Assembly (NCBI RefSeq): GCF_900103265.1
Contig: NZ_FMWX01000005.1
Span: forward strand, 1 to 64,000
Length of the DNA: 64,000 nucleotides
DNA from: Sphingomonas sp. NFR15
Lineage (GTDB): Bacteria > Pseudomonadota > Alphaproteobacteria > Sphingomonadales > Sphingomonadaceae
Reading direction: 5' to 3'
Every line of letters starts with the position of its first letter. Position 1 is the stretch's first letter. The position numbers were made by a program, and so were the translations under genes. Positions 41,307-49,736 of the stretch are shown here, piece after piece. The notes below the pieces were generated by a model that saw only the letters and a program-made list of their open reading frames with translations, was not told where the DNA came from and ran no database searches.

Positions 41307-42136
41307 TCCGCGCATCCCTCGCCACCGGTGTCGAGCTCGATGTCGCGGTGGCGGGGGATCCCGCGCATCCCGCCATCATCCTGCTCCACGGCTTTCCCGA
41401 ATCGCACCGCACCTGGCGGCACCAGATCCCCGAACTCGCGCGTGACCATTTCGTGATCGCGCCGGACCAGCGCGGCTATGCGCGCTCGTCCAAACCGGCG
41501 GAGGTGGCGGACTATGCGCCGGACAAGATCATGGCCGACGTGTTCGCGCTGGCCGATCATTTCGGGCGCGAACGCTTCACGCTGATCGGCCACGATTGGG
41601 GCGGCGCGATCGCCTGGGGCGCGGCGATGACGCGGCCCGACCGCGTCGGGCGGCTGGTGATCCTCAACGCGCCGCACCCCTATCGCTTCCAGCAGACCCT
41701 GCGCGACGACGCCGCGCAGCGGCGTGCGAGCGGCTATATCGGCTTCATTCGCGGCACCCGGATCGACCGGTCGCGGCTGCTCGCGGCGACGTTCGGCAAC
41801 CGCGCCGTGCAGCGGCTGGCGGCGCTGGCGGTGGGGCGCGATCGCGCCGCGCATCTCGAGGAATGGAGCCAGCCGGGCGCGATGACGGCGATGCTCAACT
41901 GGTATCGCGCCGCGCCGCGCGCAGGCATGGCGCTGTCGCCCGCGCCGGTCGTGACCCAGCCGACATTGGTGATCTGGGGGATGCGCGACCGGTATCTGCT
42001 GCCGGCGCAGATCGAAGGGCTGGACGCGCTCGTCACCGATCTGACGCTGGTCAAACTCGATGCCGGCCACTTCACCCCCTGGGCTGCGGCGGCGCCGGTC
42101 AACGCCGCGCTGCGCGACTGGTTGGGGACGACGTAA
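41303..42136 (+). CDS. Alpha/beta-fold hydrolase (epoxide hydrolase-like)
   Basis: A 277-residue hydrolase, GTG start overlapping the pirin stop (GTGA). The oxyanion motif is LLHGFPESHRTW, the nucleophile elbow is LIGHDWGGAIAWG with Asp as nucleophile, and the catalytic His lies in LDAGHFTPW. An Asp nucleophile and the HGFPES motif point to epoxide hydrolases or haloacetate dehalogenases. A cap domain lies around 135-205. Last gene of the bolA-led operon. Confidence 0.88.
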   Translation: MIRASLATGVELDVAVAGDPAHPAIILLHGFPESHRTWRHQIPELARDHFVIAPDQRGYARSSKPAEVADYAPDKIMADVFALADHFGRERFTLIGHDWGGAIAWGAAMTRPDRVGRLVILNAPHPYRFQQTLRDDAAQRRASGYIGFIRGTRIDRSRLLAATFGNRAVQRLAALAVGRDRAAHLEEWSQPGAMTAMLNWYRAAPRAGMALSPAPVVTQPTLVIWGMRDRYLLPAQIEGLDALVTDLTLVKLDAGHFTPWAAAAPVNAALRDWLGTT

Positions 42137-42188
42137 GCGCGACAAAACGTAGCCGACCCGTTCCGGTTCCCTCACGCGCAAAAATTTA

Positions 42189-42209
42189 CCGATTATTGTC
42201 CATAATCGG
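42189..42209. promoter_or_regulatory. 21-bp palindrome before diguanylate cyclase gene
   Basis: CCGATTAT and ATAATCGG arms (8 bp each, exact) flank a 5-bp spacer, 17 bp before the start codon at 42226. This AT-rich palindrome stands out and is a good candidate operator or promoter element for the GGDEF gene. Confidence 0.5.
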
Positions 42210-42225
42210 CTAATGCGGTTGCGCA

Positions 42226-43917
42226 ATGCGGTCGCGCTCGCCCCTTCGCTGTCTTGCCTGGCTCCTCGCGATGCTGGTGTCGCTGTGCGCGGGCGCGGCG
42301 AACGCGCAGGTCGGGCCGGTCGGCATCCCGATCCGGACCTGCGTGCTGCGCGACGCGCCGGGGCTGAGCGCGGCGAAACTGTTCCACGCGGCCGGACGGT
42401 TCGATTGCGCGACGCCGCAAGCGCGATTCGGCGGCGGCGACTTCTGGCTGCTCAGCCAGCCGCTCGACCTGCCCGCCGCCGAAAGCCGGCTCGCGGTACG
42501 CTCGTCGAGCGTGTGGCAGCGCGCGATGACCATTTACGCGCTGTATGCCGATGGCACGATCGTCTCGATCCGCAGCGACGATGTCGCGGTCTCGCGCCAC
42601 CTAAGGCTCGGCGCGATCTTCCAGCGCTGGTTGCCGCGTCGGTCGGCGCCGCTGGTGCGCCTGCTCTGGCACGTCGAAGGCGCTGCCAACCTGCGCGGCA
42701 TCCTGCTCGCGCCGACGCTCGCGACGGGCGGGGAGGTGACGCGATCCGATACCCATCTCGCCGCGCTATATGCCGGGGTCGGCGGGGCGTGCGCGGCGTT
42801 GCTGCTGTTCAATCTCGGGCTGGCCTATGCGCTGCGCCACCGCTTCATGCCGTTCTACTGCCTGATGATGGTCGCGCTGCTCGCCTATGATCTGAGTTCG
42901 TCGGGCACGCTCGCGTGGCTGCTGCCCGATATCGCCAACACGGCGCGGATGCGGATCAACTATGTGCTGCTCGCGCTGGTGGCGGTGTCCGCGCTCGCGT
43001 TTCTGCGCAACTTCTTCGAACAGCGGGTGATGACGCTTTGGCTCAGGCGGGTCTGCGTCGCGGCCGCGGTGTCGGTCGGCGTCCCGGCGATCGCGATCGC
43101 GCTGTTCGCGCCGATCGGGTTGCGCCTGTTCGACACGATCTATGGGATCGGCTTCCTGTTCCTGCTCGGCTCGATCGTGCCGATCCTCGTCAACGCCTGG
43201 CGTCGGAACAGCGCCTTCCTGCCGTTCTTCACGATCGCCTGGTCGCTGCCGATCGCGTTCGCGGCGGTGCGCACGGCGTCGGGCCTGTTCGGCTGGCCAT
43301 ATCATTTCTGGATCGACAACAGTTCCGTCATCTCGATGACGGTGGAAGCGCTGCTGTCGAGCCTCGCGATTGGCCACCGCGTGCTGCTCCTCACCCGCGA
43401 GCGCGACGAGGCGCGCGAGCAGGAGATCGCCGCGCGGCTGCTCGCTGATACCGACTCGCTCACCGGCCTGCTCAACCGCCGCGCCTTCCTGCGGGGCGCG
43501 GTGGGGCACGAGGGCGATTTCACCTTGCTGCTCGTCGATCTCGACCATTTCAAGCACGTCAATGAGACGATCGGCCACGACGGCGGCGACGAGGTGCTGC
43601 GCATCTTCGCGCGCACCTTGCGTCAGGCGCTGCCCGCCGGCGCCCTGGCCGCGCGGCTCGGCGGCGAGGAATTCGCGGTGGTGATCGCAGACCCGGATGA
43701 GGCGCTCGCCGAGGACATTCTCGACCGGCTGCGGCATGCCCGCATGCCCTTCGACATCACGGTGACGGCGAGCATCGGCCAGTGCCGCGGCCCGCTGGCG
43801 CGCGAGGCGGACTGGAAGGCGCTGTACCGCTGCGCCGACACCGCGCTGTTCGAGGCGAAGAAGGCTGGCCGCGACCGGGTGCGGGGCGCCCCCGCGCTCC
43901 GCCGCTTCGCGGCCTGA
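42226..43917 (+). CDS. Membrane diguanylate cyclase (7TM-DISM sensor, GGDEF)
   Basis: A 563-residue protein. The signal peptide (about 1-28, ending AGAANAQ) leads a periplasmic 7TMR-DISM extracellular domain (30-180), then about seven membrane helices (185-395) and a C-terminal GGDEF domain (415-560). The active site reads GGEEF at 479-483, competent for c-di-GMP synthesis, with metal-binding VDLDHFKHVNETIGHDGGDE upstream. No RxxD inhibitory site lies before it. It would link an extracytoplasmic cue, perhaps carbohydrate-like, to c-di-GMP signalling. Start ATG 42226 follows the palindrome at 42189. Confidence 0.9.
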   Translation: MRSRSPLRCLAWLLAMLVSLCAGAANAQVGPVGIPIRTCVLRDAPGLSAAKLFHAAGRFDCATPQARFGGGDFWLLSQPLDLPAAESRLAVRSSSVWQRAMTIYALYADGTIVSIRSDDVAVSRHLRLGAIFQRWLPRRSAPLVRLLWHVEGAANLRGILLAPTLATGGEVTRSDTHLAALYAGVGGACAALLLFNLGLAYALRHRFMPFYCLMMVALLAYDLSSSGTLAWLLPDIANTARMRINYVLLALVAVSALAFLRNFFEQRVMTLWLRRVCVAAAVSVGVPAIAIALFAPIGLRLFDTIYGIGFLFLLGSIVPILVNAWRRNSAFLPFFTIAWSLPIAFAAVRTASGLFGWPYHFWIDNSSVISMTVEALLSSLAIGHRVLLLTRERDEAREQEIAARLLADTDSLTGLLNRRAFLRGAVGHEGDFTLLLVDLDHFKHVNETIGHDGGDEVLRIFARTLRQALPAGALAARLGGEEFAVVIADPDEALAEDILDRLRHARMPFDITVTASIGQCRGPLAREADWKALYRCADTALFEAKKAGRDRVRGAPALRRFAA

Positions 43918-43972
43918 GCCATGCTTGTCGCCCGGCGGCGTTTACGGTAAACGCGCCGCAGGAGATGAGGCC

Positions 43973-44176
43973 ATGCGCAATCGACGGATCGCTGTTTTCG
44001 TTGCCCTGGCGCTGGTGGCGGTCGCGGTCGCGGTCGCGCGGCATCCGTCGGCCGATCTTCGCGTTCTGCTCCACGATCCCGCAGACCTCGCGCCGCACCG
44101 CATTCAGGCTGCGGTCGATCTGGGTGTGATGGCGGTGTCGGTGCTGATTACCTGGACGTCGCATCGCTTCGCCTAG
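43973..44176 (+). CDS. Small membrane protein, 67 residues
   Basis: An unrecognised protein with an N-terminal membrane helix (IAVFVALALVAVAVAVAR, about 6-23) and a second near the end (GVMAVSVLITWTSHRFA). AGGAGATGAGG precedes ATG 43973. The intervening PSADLRVLLHDPADLAPHRI is charged and probably periplasmic. It lies between the GGDEF gene and the purine operon. Function unknown. Confidence 0.6.
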   Translation: MRNRRIAVFVALALVAVAVAVARHPSADLRVLLHDPADLAPHRIQAAVDLGVMAVSVLITWTSHRFA

Positions 44177-44342
44177 CGTCCTGCCGTTCCTTCCGGGCGT
44201 GCCGACGCGTGTAGCGAACGTGACGCTCAGTGCGAACGGGTTTGAAGAGGCGCCTGGATGTCGGAGCGGGCTGCACGCTTTTTTGCAACGATCCGTGTCC
44301 GTCATTGTGTTGGATCGGTAGGGCGGGAGCGGGCATAGCGCG
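44177..44342. promoter_or_regulatory. Upstream region of the purine-catabolism operon
   Basis: This 166-bp gap must hold the operon promoter. An inverted repeat CGATCC (44289-44294) and GGATCG (44312-44317) with a 17-bp spacer overlaps a TTGCAA -35-like hexamer at 44284-44289; it may be an operator. GACGCTCAGTGCGAACGGG near 44221 looks like a decayed half REP and recurs, shortened, near 35999. A GGGAGCGGG ribosome site precedes ATG 44343. Confidence 0.4.
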
Positions 44343-45482
44343 ATGATGGGGCGCGCGTTCAAGCTGTTAGTGTCGATCGATCGGTTTCTGCTGCTGCTGA
44401 TCGCGGTGGTGGTGGCGGCGTCGCTGGTGCCGGTGCGCGGCGCGGCGGCGGGCTGGGTCGATCTCGCCGCCGATCTCGCCATCGCATTGCTGTTCTTCCT
44501 GCATGGTGCCAAGCTGTCGCGCGCGGCGATCGTGCAGGGGATCGGCAATCTCAAGCTGCACGCACTGGTGCTCGCTTCGACCTACCTGCTGTTCCCGCTG
44601 CTCGGACTGGCGCTGGTCGCGCTGTTGCACGGCTGGGGCAATCCGCTGCTGCTGTCGGGGCTGCTGTTCCTGACGTTGCTGCCCTCCACCGTCCAATCCT
44701 CGATCGCGTTCACCGCGATCGCGCGCGGCAATGTCGCCGCCGCCGTGTGCAGCGCGTCGCTGTCCAATCTGCTCGGCATCTTCTTGACCCCGCTGCTGGT
44801 CGCGCTGTTCATGCAGGTCGATGGCAAGGGTGCGGTGTCGTCGTGGCATTCGATCTGGACGATCGCGGTGCAATTGCTGCTGCCGTTCGTCGCCGGGCAT
44901 CTGCTGCGCCCGGTGATCGGCGGCTTCGTCGATCGCAACAAGAAGGTGCTCCAGCCGGTCGACCGAGGATCGATCCTGCTCGTCGTCTATTCGGCGTTCA
45001 GCGCGGCGGTGGTGAACGGCATCTGGACTCAGGTGAACGTCGCCGATCTCGCCGGGCTGCTGGGTTTGAGCGCGGTGCTGCTCGCGGCGGTGATGGCGGT
45101 GAACGTACTGATGGCGCGGCTCGCCGGTCTGTCGCGCGAGGATTTCATCGTGCTGCTGTTCTGCGGATCGAAGAAGAGCCTCGCCTCGGGCGTGCCGATG
45201 GCGGGCGCGCTGTTCGCGCCGGCGCATGTCGGGCTGATCGTGCTGCCGCTGATGATCTTCCACCAGTTGCAATTGTTCGTCTGCGCGGCATTGGCCGGGC
45301 GGTTCCGCAGCGCGGCCGAGGCGCGCGAGGCTGCGGTGGCGATCCCCCGCAGCGAGGCCGAGATCGCGGCGGCGGCGCAGGCGGCCGGGCTGGCGATCCC
45401 CGACGCGTGCCTGCCCGGCGTGACCGCCAACCTTGCCTTGCTCGATCGGCATGCCGCGACGCTGCGCGGCGCCCAGCCATGA
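44343..45482 (+). CDS. Bile-acid:sodium symporter-like transporter fused to HpxX/AtzG (DUF4089) domain
   Basis: A 379-residue protein. Residues 1-335 are a polytopic SBF-like (PF13593-type) transporter with about ten helices and the motifs LLFFLHGAKLSRAAI, TLLPSTVQSSIAFTAIARGN, ASLSNLLGIFLTPLLVALF and VDRGSILLVVYSAFSAAVV. Residues of about 336-379 (EAEIAAAAQAAGLAIPDACL, PGVTANLALLDRHAATLRG) match the AtzG/HpxX DUF4089 small subunit of AtzE-type amidases. The partner amidase gene starts within the stop codon of this gene. The fusion would tether the amidase to the inner membrane, perhaps beside uptake of a ureide or organic acid. No frameshift or stop separates the parts. Confidence 0.82.
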   Translation: MMGRAFKLLVSIDRFLLLLIAVVVAASLVPVRGAAAGWVDLAADLAIALLFFLHGAKLSRAAIVQGIGNLKLHALVLASTYLLFPLLGLALVALLHGWGNPLLLSGLLFLTLLPSTVQSSIAFTAIARGNVAAAVCSASLSNLLGIFLTPLLVALFMQVDGKGAVSSWHSIWTIAVQLLLPFVAGHLLRPVIGGFVDRNKKVLQPVDRGSILLVVYSAFSAAVVNGIWTQVNVADLAGLLGLSAVLLAAVMAVNVLMARLAGLSREDFIVLLFCGSKKSLASGVPMAGALFAPAHVGLIVLPLMIFHQLQLFVCAALAGRFRSAAEAREAAVAIPRSEAEIAAAAQAAGLAIPDACLPGVTANLALLDRHAATLRGAQP

Positions 45483-46813
45483 GGCAGGCGATCGACATCG
45501 CCGCCGATGTCCGCGCCGGGCGTGTCACCGCCGCCGCGATCGTCGAGGCGTGTCTTGCCGCGCTTGGCCGCGACGACCTCGTCGCCGTCACGCGCGTCCT
45601 CGCCGATCGCGCGCGCGCCGAGGCGGCTGCGGTCGACGCGCAGATCGCGGCCGGACGCGATCCGGGGCCGCTCGCCGGCGTGCCCTATGGCGTCAAGGAT
45701 CTGTTCGACGTCGCCGGCCTGCCGACCACCGCCGGCTCGACGCTCTACGCCGATGCCGCACCGGCGCGCGCCGATGCCGAGGCGATCAGGCGCCTGCGTG
45801 AAGCCGGCGCGGTGCTGGTCGCCACGCTCAACATGGACGAATTCGCTTATGGCTTCGCGACGATCAACGCGGCCTATGGCACCACACGCAACCCGCACGA
45901 TCCCGCCCGGCTGGCAGGCGGCTCGTCGGGCGGATCGGCGGCGGTGGTCGCGGCCGGGCTGCTGCCGTTCGCACTCGGCTCGGACACCAACGGCTCGATC
46001 CGCGTCCCCGCCAGCCTGACCGGCGTGTACGGCATCAAGGCCACGCACGACGCCTTGCCGATGGCGGGGGTGTTCCCGTTCGCGGAGAGTTTCGACGATA
46101 TAGGGCCGTTCACAGTCTCGGTCGCCGATATGCGCGTGGTGTGGGACGTGCTGAGCGGCACCCCCGCCGACGCGACCGAGGCGCCCTTGCGCGTCGCATT
46201 GCTCGGCGGGCGTTTCCGCGACAATGCCGATCCCGACCAGATCGCAGCGATGGCCGCGATCGCGCCCGACGCGCCGGTCATCGAACTTCCCGACATCGCC
46301 CGCGCGCGCTCGGCGGCGTTCGTCATCACCGCGTTCGAGGGTGGAAAGCTCCACCGCGCCGCGCTCGCCGAACAGGCGATGGCGTTCGACCCGCAAGTCC
46401 GCGATCGGCTCATCGCCGGCGCGCTCCTGCCACAGGCGCTGTACGACCAAGCGCAGGCGTTCCGCGCCGCCTTCAAGCAGCGCATCGCCGATCTGATCGC
46501 GCCGTATGACGTGCTGCTCGCGCCCGCCACGCCGTGCGTCGCGCCGCCGATCGCCGATCCGCGCATCCTGATCGACGGCGCGCTCAGCCCGGCGCGCGCC
46601 GATCTCGGCATTCACAGCCAGCCGATCAGCTTCCTTGGCCTCCCGTCGCTGGCGGTGCCGCTGCTGCGGCCGGGACGGTTGCCGCTCGGGTTGCAGGTGA
46701 TAGGTCGCGCCGGCAGCGAGCGGACGCTGTTCCGCTTCGCCGCGCGGCTGGAGGCGCAAGGGGGGGGCGGCGTGTCGGCGCCGACGGGGGTGTTGCAGGG
46801 GGAATTGGCATGA
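45479..46813 (+). CDS. hpxY: AtzE/HpxY-type amidase (candidate oxalurate amidohydrolase)
   Basis: A 444-residue amidase-signature enzyme with the Ser-cisSer-Lys triad: Lys73 in YGVKDLFDVAG, Ser149 in AGGSSGGSAAVV and Ser173 in GSDTNGSIRVPAS. It is closest to AtzE/HpxY, which needs the small AtzG/HpxX subunit, here supplied by the tail of the preceding transporter. In Klebsiella the hpxWXYZ genes serve oxalurate use, so hydrolysis of oxalurate toward oxamate is the likely role; carboxybiuret-like substrates are possible. It overlaps both neighbours by 4 bp. Confidence 0.84.
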   Translation: MRQAIDIAADVRAGRVTAAAIVEACLAALGRDDLVAVTRVLADRARAEAAAVDAQIAAGRDPGPLAGVPYGVKDLFDVAGLPTTAGSTLYADAAPARADAEAIRRLREAGAVLVATLNMDEFAYGFATINAAYGTTRNPHDPARLAGGSSGGSAAVVAAGLLPFALGSDTNGSIRVPASLTGVYGIKATHDALPMAGVFPFAESFDDIGPFTVSVADMRVVWDVLSGTPADATEAPLRVALLGGRFRDNADPDQIAAMAAIAPDAPVIELPDIARARSAAFVITAFEGGKLHRAALAEQAMAFDPQVRDRLIAGALLPQALYDQAQAFRAAFKQRIADLIAPYDVLLAPATPCVAPPIADPRILIDGALSPARADLGIHSQPISFLGLPSLAVPLLRPGRLPLGLQVIGRAGSERTLFRFAARLEAQGGGGVSAPTGVLQGELA

Positions 46814-48156
46814 GCGAACCACAGGCGGCGGCGCCAGCATCGGCGGGGCCGCTCGAGCGCTATTTCGCGCTTGCGCAGCGCGGCACGACGGTGCGGACGG
46901 AGGTGCTGGCCGGCTTCACCACCTTCCTGACGATGGCCTATATCGTGCTGGTCAACCCGGCGATTCTCGGTCTTGCGGGCATGCCGGTCGCCTCGGTCGC
47001 GGCGGCGACGTGTTTCGCCGCCGCCTTCGCCTCGATCCTGATGGGACTGGTCGCCAACACCCCGCTCGGGCTCGCGCCGGGCATGGGGCTCAACGCCTAT
47101 TTCAGCTTCACCGTCGTCCAGCAGATGCACGTGCCCTGGCCGGTCGCGCTCGGCTGCGTGTTCATTTCGGGCGTGTGCTTCCTGATCCTGACGCTGACCG
47201 GCGTGCGCCAGTTGATCGTCGCGGTGATCCCGACCTATCTGTTCGCCGCCGTCGCGGGTGGCATCGGTCTGTTCATCGGCTTCATCGGGCTGAAGGACGC
47301 CGGCATCGTCGTCGCCAATCCGGCGACCTTCGTCGCGCTCGGCAACCTGCGCGAGCCGGCTGCGGCGGTGGCGCTGTTCGGGCTGCTGCTGATCGGCGCG
47401 CTCAGCGTATGGGGGGTGCGCGGCGCGATGCTGATCGGCATCGTCGGCACGACGATCCTCGGCTGGCTGGCCGGGCTGGTCGCGTTCAAGCCCGATCCGT
47501 ACAGCCTGTCGGCGCTGACCGGCACCGCGTTCAAGCTCGATCTGCCCGGCGTTTTCAAGCTCTCGGGCGGGGTGTTCGAGATCGTGTTCGTGTTCCTGTT
47601 CGTCGATCTGTTCGACAATATCGGCACGCTCGTCGCCGTCACCAAGCGCGCCGGGCTGATGGATGCCGCCGGGCGCATCCCCGGCCTCAACCGCATCCTC
47701 ATCGCCGACGCGACTGCGACGATCGTCGGATCGATGGCGGGAACCAGCACCGTCACCTCCTATGTCGAGAGCGCGGCGGGGGTGCAGGCGGGCGGGCGCA
47801 CCGGCTTGACGGCGGTCGTTACCGGGCTGTTGTTCTTCGCGACGATGTTCGTCGCGCCCTACGCGCAGATCGTGCCGCTCGCGGCGACCGCGCCCGCGCT
47901 CATCATCGTCGGCGGGCTGATGCTGCTGCCGCTGACCGAGGTCGAGTGGGAAGACCCGCTCTCGGCGATCCCGGCGTTCCTGACCGTGGCGATGATCCCG
48001 CTCACCTTCTCGATCGCCAACGGGCTTGCCTTCGGGATCACCGCGCACGCCGCGCTGAAGCTGCTGCGCGGCACGATCCGGCGGAGCGACTGGTTCCTGT
48101 TCGTGCTCGCCGCGCTGTTCGTGGTGCGGTTCGTGTGGATGAGCGCGGGGGCATGA
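46810..48156 (+). CDS. NCS2 purine permease (AzgA/GhxP-type, hypoxanthine/guanine)
   Basis: A 448-residue polytopic transporter of the AzgA-like NCS2 subfamily: TEVLAGFTTFLTMAYIVLVN, LAPGMGLNAYFSFTVV, FLFVDLFDNIGTLVAVTKRA and AGTSTVTSYVESAAGVQAGG (the substrate-site segments). The NCS2 fold has 14 helices. Homologues import adenine, guanine and hypoxanthine by proton symport. Placed within a purine-breakdown operon it supplies bases to the adenine and guanine deaminases encoded downstream. Confidence 0.93.
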   Translation: MSEPQAAAPASAGPLERYFALAQRGTTVRTEVLAGFTTFLTMAYIVLVNPAILGLAGMPVASVAAATCFAAAFASILMGLVANTPLGLAPGMGLNAYFSFTVVQQMHVPWPVALGCVFISGVCFLILTLTGVRQLIVAVIPTYLFAAVAGGIGLFIGFIGLKDAGIVVANPATFVALGNLREPAAAVALFGLLLIGALSVWGVRGAMLIGIVGTTILGWLAGLVAFKPDPYSLSALTGTAFKLDLPGVFKLSGGVFEIVFVFLFVDLFDNIGTLVAVTKRAGLMDAAGRIPGLNRILIADATATIVGSMAGTSTVTSYVESAAGVQAGGRTGLTAVVTGLLFFATMFVAPYAQIVPLAATAPALIIVGGLMLLPLTEVEWEDPLSAIPAFLTVAMIPLTFSIANGLAFGITAHAALKLLRGTIRRSDWFLFVLAALFVVRFVWMSAGA

Positions 48157-49736
48157 GCCTCACGACCGTCACCGGCACGCGCGGCATCGTCACCGCGCCA
48201 CACCATCTCGCCGCCGAGGCGGGGGTGGCGGTGCTGCGCGACGGCGGCAGCGCGGTCGAGGCGTGCGTCGCGGTCGCGGCCTGCCTGGCGGTGGTCTATC
48301 CGCACATGACCGGACTCGGCGGTGACGGCTTCTGGCTGATCGCCGAACCGGGTGGCTGCGTCCATACGGTGCATGGCTGCGGCGCGGCGGCGGCGCGCGC
48401 CGATCTGTCGCTCTATGCCGGACTGGCGGCGGTGCCGACGCGTGGGGCCCTCGCGGCGAACACCGTGGCGGGCACGGTCTCGGGCTGGGCAGCGGCGCTG
48501 GCGGCGAGCGGCGGCACGCTGCCGCTCGCGCGGCTGCTGCGCGACGCGATCGGCCATGCCGAGGCGGGCGTCGCGGTGACGGCGGGCGGTGCCGCCATTG
48601 CCGCCGCCAAGGGTGCCGAACTGCGCGCCCAGCCCGGCGCCTATGCCAGCGTGTTCGAGCCCGCGGGGCGCCCGCTCGCCCAAGGCGATATCTTCACCCA
48701 GCCGCTGCTCGCCGAGACACTGCGCACGCTGGCGGCGGATGGCCTCGACGACTTCTACCATGGCGCGCTTGCCGAGCGGATCGCCGACGATCTCGCCGCG
48801 CTCGGCAGCCCGGTGTCGCGCGCCGATCTGGCGGCGCACCGTGCGACGGCCCCCGCGCCGCTGTCGGTGAAGATCGCCGGCGCGACGCTCTACAACACCG
48901 CGCCGCCGACGCAGGGGATCGCCTCGCTGCTGATCCTCGCGCTGTTCGACCGGCTGGAGGCGACCGAGGCCGACGGGTTCGACCATGTTCACGCGCTGGT
49001 CGAGGCGACCAAGCGGGCGTTCCGATGGCGCGACCAGCATTGCGGCGATCCCGACTGGATGCAGGGCGAGCCGCAGGCGCTGCTGGACGACGCCGACGCG
49101 CTCGACGCGCTGGCCGCCGATATCGACCCCGCGCATGCGCTGTCATGGCCGCAGCCGCCGCAGTGGGGCGATACCTGCTGGTTCGGCGCCGCCGATGCCG
49201 AGGGGCGCGTGGTGAGTTGCATCCAATCGACCTATTTCGAGTTCGGATCGGGGCTGGTGCTGCCGCAGACCGGCATCACCTGGCAGAATCGCGGCAGTTC
49301 GTTCCGGCTTGCCGAGGGTGGCTGGAACGCATTGAAGCCCGGCCGCAAGCCGTTCCACACGCTCAACCCGGCACTCGCGCGCTTCGACGATGGCCGGGTG
49401 ATGGCCTATGGCACCATGGGCGGCGAGGGCCAGCCGCAGACCCAGGCCGCGCTGTTCACGCGCTATGCACGCTACGGTGTGGATGTGCAGGCCGCGATCC
49501 GCGCCCCGCGCTGGCTGCTCGGGCGCACCTGGGGCGAGCAATCGACCACGCTCAAGCTGGAAGACGGTTTCGACGACACGCTCTACGCGGCGCTCGCGGC
49601 GGCGGGGCACGATGTCGAGCGCGTCGGCGCGCTGACCGCGATGATGGGCCATGCCGGCGCGATCGTCCGCCACGGCGACGGCGCGCTCGAGGGTGCGACC
49701 GATCCGCGCAGCGACGGCGGGGTGGTGGCATGGTAG
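48153..49736 (+). CDS. hpxW: HpxW-like oxamate amidohydrolase (gamma-glutamyltransferase family)
   Basis: A 527-residue Ntn-hydrolase. The precursor cleaves before a catalytic Thr, here Thr341 in GDTCWFGAADAEGR; VVSCIQSTYFEFGSG and GTMGGEGQPQTQAALF are family motifs. There is no signal peptide, unlike periplasmic gamma-glutamyltranspeptidases. In Klebsiella HpxW was characterised as oxamate amidohydrolase, releasing oxalate and ammonia, and operon context with HpxX/Y/Z supports that role. The TAG stop overlaps the next start by 7 bp. Confidence 0.85.
   Translation: MSLTTVTGTRGIVTAPHHLAAEAGVAVLRDGGSAVEACVAVAACLAVVYPHMTGLGGDGFWLIAEPGGCVHTVHGCGAAAARADLSLYAGLAAVPTRGALAANTVAGTVSGWAAALAASGGTLPLARLLRDAIGHAEAGVAVTAGGAAIAAAKGAELRAQPGAYASVFEPAGRPLAQGDIFTQPLLAETLRTLAADGLDDFYHGALAERIADDLAALGSPVSRADLAAHRATAPAPLSVKIAGATLYNTAPPTQGIASLLILALFDRLEATEADGFDHVHALVEATKRAFRWRDQHCGDPDWMQGEPQALLDDADALDALAADIDPAHALSWPQPPQWGDTCWFGAADAEGRVVSCIQSTYFEFGSGLVLPQTGITWQNRGSSFRLAEGGWNALKPGRKPFHTLNPALARFDDGRVMAYGTMGGEGQPQTQAALFTRYARYGVDVQAAIRAPRWLLGRTWGEQSTTLKLEDGFDDTLYAALAAAGHDVERVGALTAMMGHAGAIVRHGDGALEGATDPRSDGGVVAW

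Noticed and set aside
45029..48048. Long minus-strand frames opposite the amidase and permease genes
   Set aside because: Shadow frames of strong coding genes with REP-free, low-complexity translated sequence; no domain seen.
48153..49736. Classical periplasmic gamma-glutamyltranspeptidase
   Set aside because: No signal peptide and strong linkage with oxalurate genes; the HpxW-type motif GDTCWFG fits oxamate amidohydrolase better.
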